A stretch of DNA of 64,000 nt from assembly GCA_963786295.1 (NCBI GenBank), contig CAWAYV010000027.1:62001-126000 (forward strand), written 5' to 3'. The DNA comes from JACCZX01 sp963786295 (GTDB taxonomy: Bacteria > Pseudomonadota > Gammaproteobacteria > Burkholderiales > Burkholderiaceae_F). Below the pieces are notes generated by a model. It had not been told where the DNA came from. It ran no database searches and was given only the letters and a program-made list of their open reading frames with translations. Below, piece by piece: positions 62,801-64,000 of the stretch (position 1 is the first letter of the stretch; each line of letters starts with the position of its first letter). Position numbers and translations under genes: made by a program.

Positions 62801-64000
62801 ATGGATACTCTGAGCGGGCTGCTGCAAGGCTTTGATGTTGCGCTGGCCGGCACCAACCTTGCGATGTGCGTCGTCGGCGTGCTGCTGGGCACAGTGATCG
62901 GTGTCCTCCCTGGGCTTGGCCCGCCGGCAACGATCGCGATGCTGTTGCCATTGACAATGAGACTCGAGCCCACCGGCGCGATGATCATGTTGGCCGGCAT
63001 CTACTACGGCGCGAAGTACGGTGGCTCGACCACATCGATACTTCTGAACGTGCCGGGCGAGTCCGCTTCGGTCGTCACGTGCCTCGATGGCTATCAAATG
63101 GCACGCAAGGGCCGCGCGGGTGCCGCGCTGGGCATCAGCGCGATCGCGTCGTTTATCGCCGGCACGCTTGGGGTTGTCGGGCTGATGCTGATAGCGCCAC
63201 CGCTCGCGCAGCTTTCGCTCGCGTTCAGTGCGCCGGAGTATTTTGCGCTGATGGTGCTCGGTCTTGCGATGGTCGTTCTGTTGTCGGGTGAATCGCTGAC
63301 CAAAGGGCTGCTGGCGATGCTCGTCGGCCTGTGGATCGCGACGATGGGGACCGACCTGTTTAGCGCGACCTCGCGCTTCACCTTCGGTCAGACGGCGCTG
63401 CTCGGGGGCATCGATTTCATCGTCGTTGCCATCGGTATCTTCGCGATCGGCGAAGTCCTGGCCAACATGGAGCCACAGGAGCCTGCCGGCATGCTGCCGG
63501 TGCCGAAGGGCTTGAAGAACCTGCTGCCGACCTGGCAAGACATGAAGGACTGCCGCTTCGCGTTCGTCAACGGCTCATTGGTCGGCTTCATCGTTGGGAT
63601 TCTTCCGGGTGCTGGTTCCACCATCGCCTCGTTCCTCAGCTACGGCATTGAGAAGGCAGTGTCCAAGCATCCGGAAAAGTTCGGTACCGGCGCAATCGAA
63701 GGAGTCGCGGCACCCGAGGGCGCAAACAACGCCGAAACGGCGGGCTCATTGGTTCCGCTACTTACGCTTGGAATACCCGGCAGTGGCACCACGGCCATAT
63801 TGCTCGCTGCGCTCGTGCTGTGGGGTTTCAAACCCGGTCCGCTGTTCATCTCGGAAACGCCTGCGCTTTTTTGGGGGCTGGTCGCGAGCATGTATATCGG
63901 CAATGTAATGTTGCTGATCCTGAATCTGCCGCTGGTGGCGGTATTCGCGCAGCTGCTGAAAGTTCCCGCTTACGCAATGTATCCGCTGATACTGGGCGTG
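62801..64000 (+). CDS. tctA: Tripartite tricarboxylate transporter large subunit TctA (3' partial)
   Basis: The frame from ATG 62801 is open for all 400 codons to the right edge. TctA marks: GVLLGTVIGVLPGLGPPATI, IYYGAKYGGSTTSILLNVPG, ESASVVTCLDGYQMARKGRA, the second-half repeat GFIVGILPGAGSTIASFLSY, GVAAPEGANNAETAGSLVPL and TLGIPGSGTTAILLAALVLW. About ten helices are visible; the last third of the usual 500-residue protein lies outside. It forms the transport channel with TctB. Expected substrate: a small carboxylate processed by the MmgE and PdxA2 enzymes (inference). Confidence 0.93.
   Translation, partial: MDTLSGLLQGFDVALAGTNLAMCVVGVLLGTVIGVLPGLGPPATIAMLLPLTMRLEPTGAMIMLAGIYYGAKYGGSTTSILLNVPGESASVVTCLDGYQMARKGRAGAALGISAIASFIAGTLGVVGLMLIAPPLAQLSLAFSAPEYFALMVLGLAMVVLLSGESLTKGLLAMLVGLWIATMGTDLFSATSRFTFGQTALLGGIDFIVVAIGIFAIGEVLANMEPQEPAGMLPVPKGLKNLLPTWQDMKDCRFAFVNGSLVGFIVGILPGAGSTIASFLSYGIEKAVSKHPEKFGTGAIEGVAAPEGANNAETAGSLVPLLTLGIPGSGTTAILLAALVLWGFKPGPLFISETPALFWGLVASMYIGNVMLLILNLPLVAVFAQLLKVPAYAMYPLILGV

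Noticed and set aside
62663..63538. A 291-codon minus-strand ORF opposite tctA
   Set aside because: The plus-strand frame from 62801 is open to the edge and matches TctA throughout; the antisense frame is highly charged and has no domain.

Overview
The window looks like a chromosomal stretch of a high-GC (about 60-65 % by eye) betaproteobacterium, most likely Burkholderiales. The case rests on tripartite tricarboxylate (Tct) transporter genes, a tandem/double-length UvrA, paralogous M20D amidohydrolases, MmgE/PrpD plus PdxA2, and a FadD of betaproteobacterial style. No rRNA, tRNA, CRISPR array, phage or intact insertion sequence was found. No gene-free stretch exceeds about 300 bases. A recurring feature is single-base indels that break obvious genes (roughly 20 events outside two very damaged zones). 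Several fall in homopolymers or dinucleotide runs, so I treat most of them as probable sequencing errors and annotate the genes as single loci.

Layout. 1-7244: a dipeptide/oligopeptide ABC importer (permease B, binding protein A, permease C, ATPases D and F) with an M20D amidohydrolase translationally coupled inside it and a small lipoprotein between C and D. 7241-12162: small mixed genes (DUF1223, DUF3455, DUF2891, Sel1-repeat, VOC, DUF6496). 12155-14694: a 2.5-kb remnant of a sugar ABC transporter, truncated at both ends and full of frameshifts. 14593-20343: a double-length UvrA on the minus strand with a repeat at the junction of its halves. 20525-24604: a tightly overlapping three-gene operon with a membrane protein, a sterol-desaturase/GH3 fusion and an enolase-superfamily epimerase. 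24694-26727: a minimal methanethiol-oxidase locus (mtoX plus SCO1). 26717-28926: slipin and NfeD.

29082-41865: housekeeping and catabolic genes (second M20D amidohydrolase, ArgE, molybdopterin oxidoreductase, PaaK-like ligase, putative aminopeptidase lipoprotein, FadD, outer-membrane protein, DUF2238, prolyl-tRNA deacylase). 42110-51947: a catabolic island of class-III aminotransferase, polar amino-acid ABC transporter and heterotetrameric sarcosine oxidase soxBDAG, apparently for uptake and oxidation of an N-methylated or related amino acid with one-carbon transfer to folate. 51960-53446: a small secreted protein and a TauE/SafE permease.

53733-56905: a run of five minus-strand genes (PhzF, GFA, a decayed CDF transporter, STAS-like, channel-like) with attC-like palindromes between several of them. 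This is a candidate integron cassette cluster without an integrase in view. 57020-58832: a membrane protein and an NHL-type beta-propeller. 58909-64000: a divergent catabolic locus, with MmgE/PrpD and PdxA2 on the minus strand and a tandem VOC protein plus TctB-TctA on the plus strand. TctA runs off the right edge.
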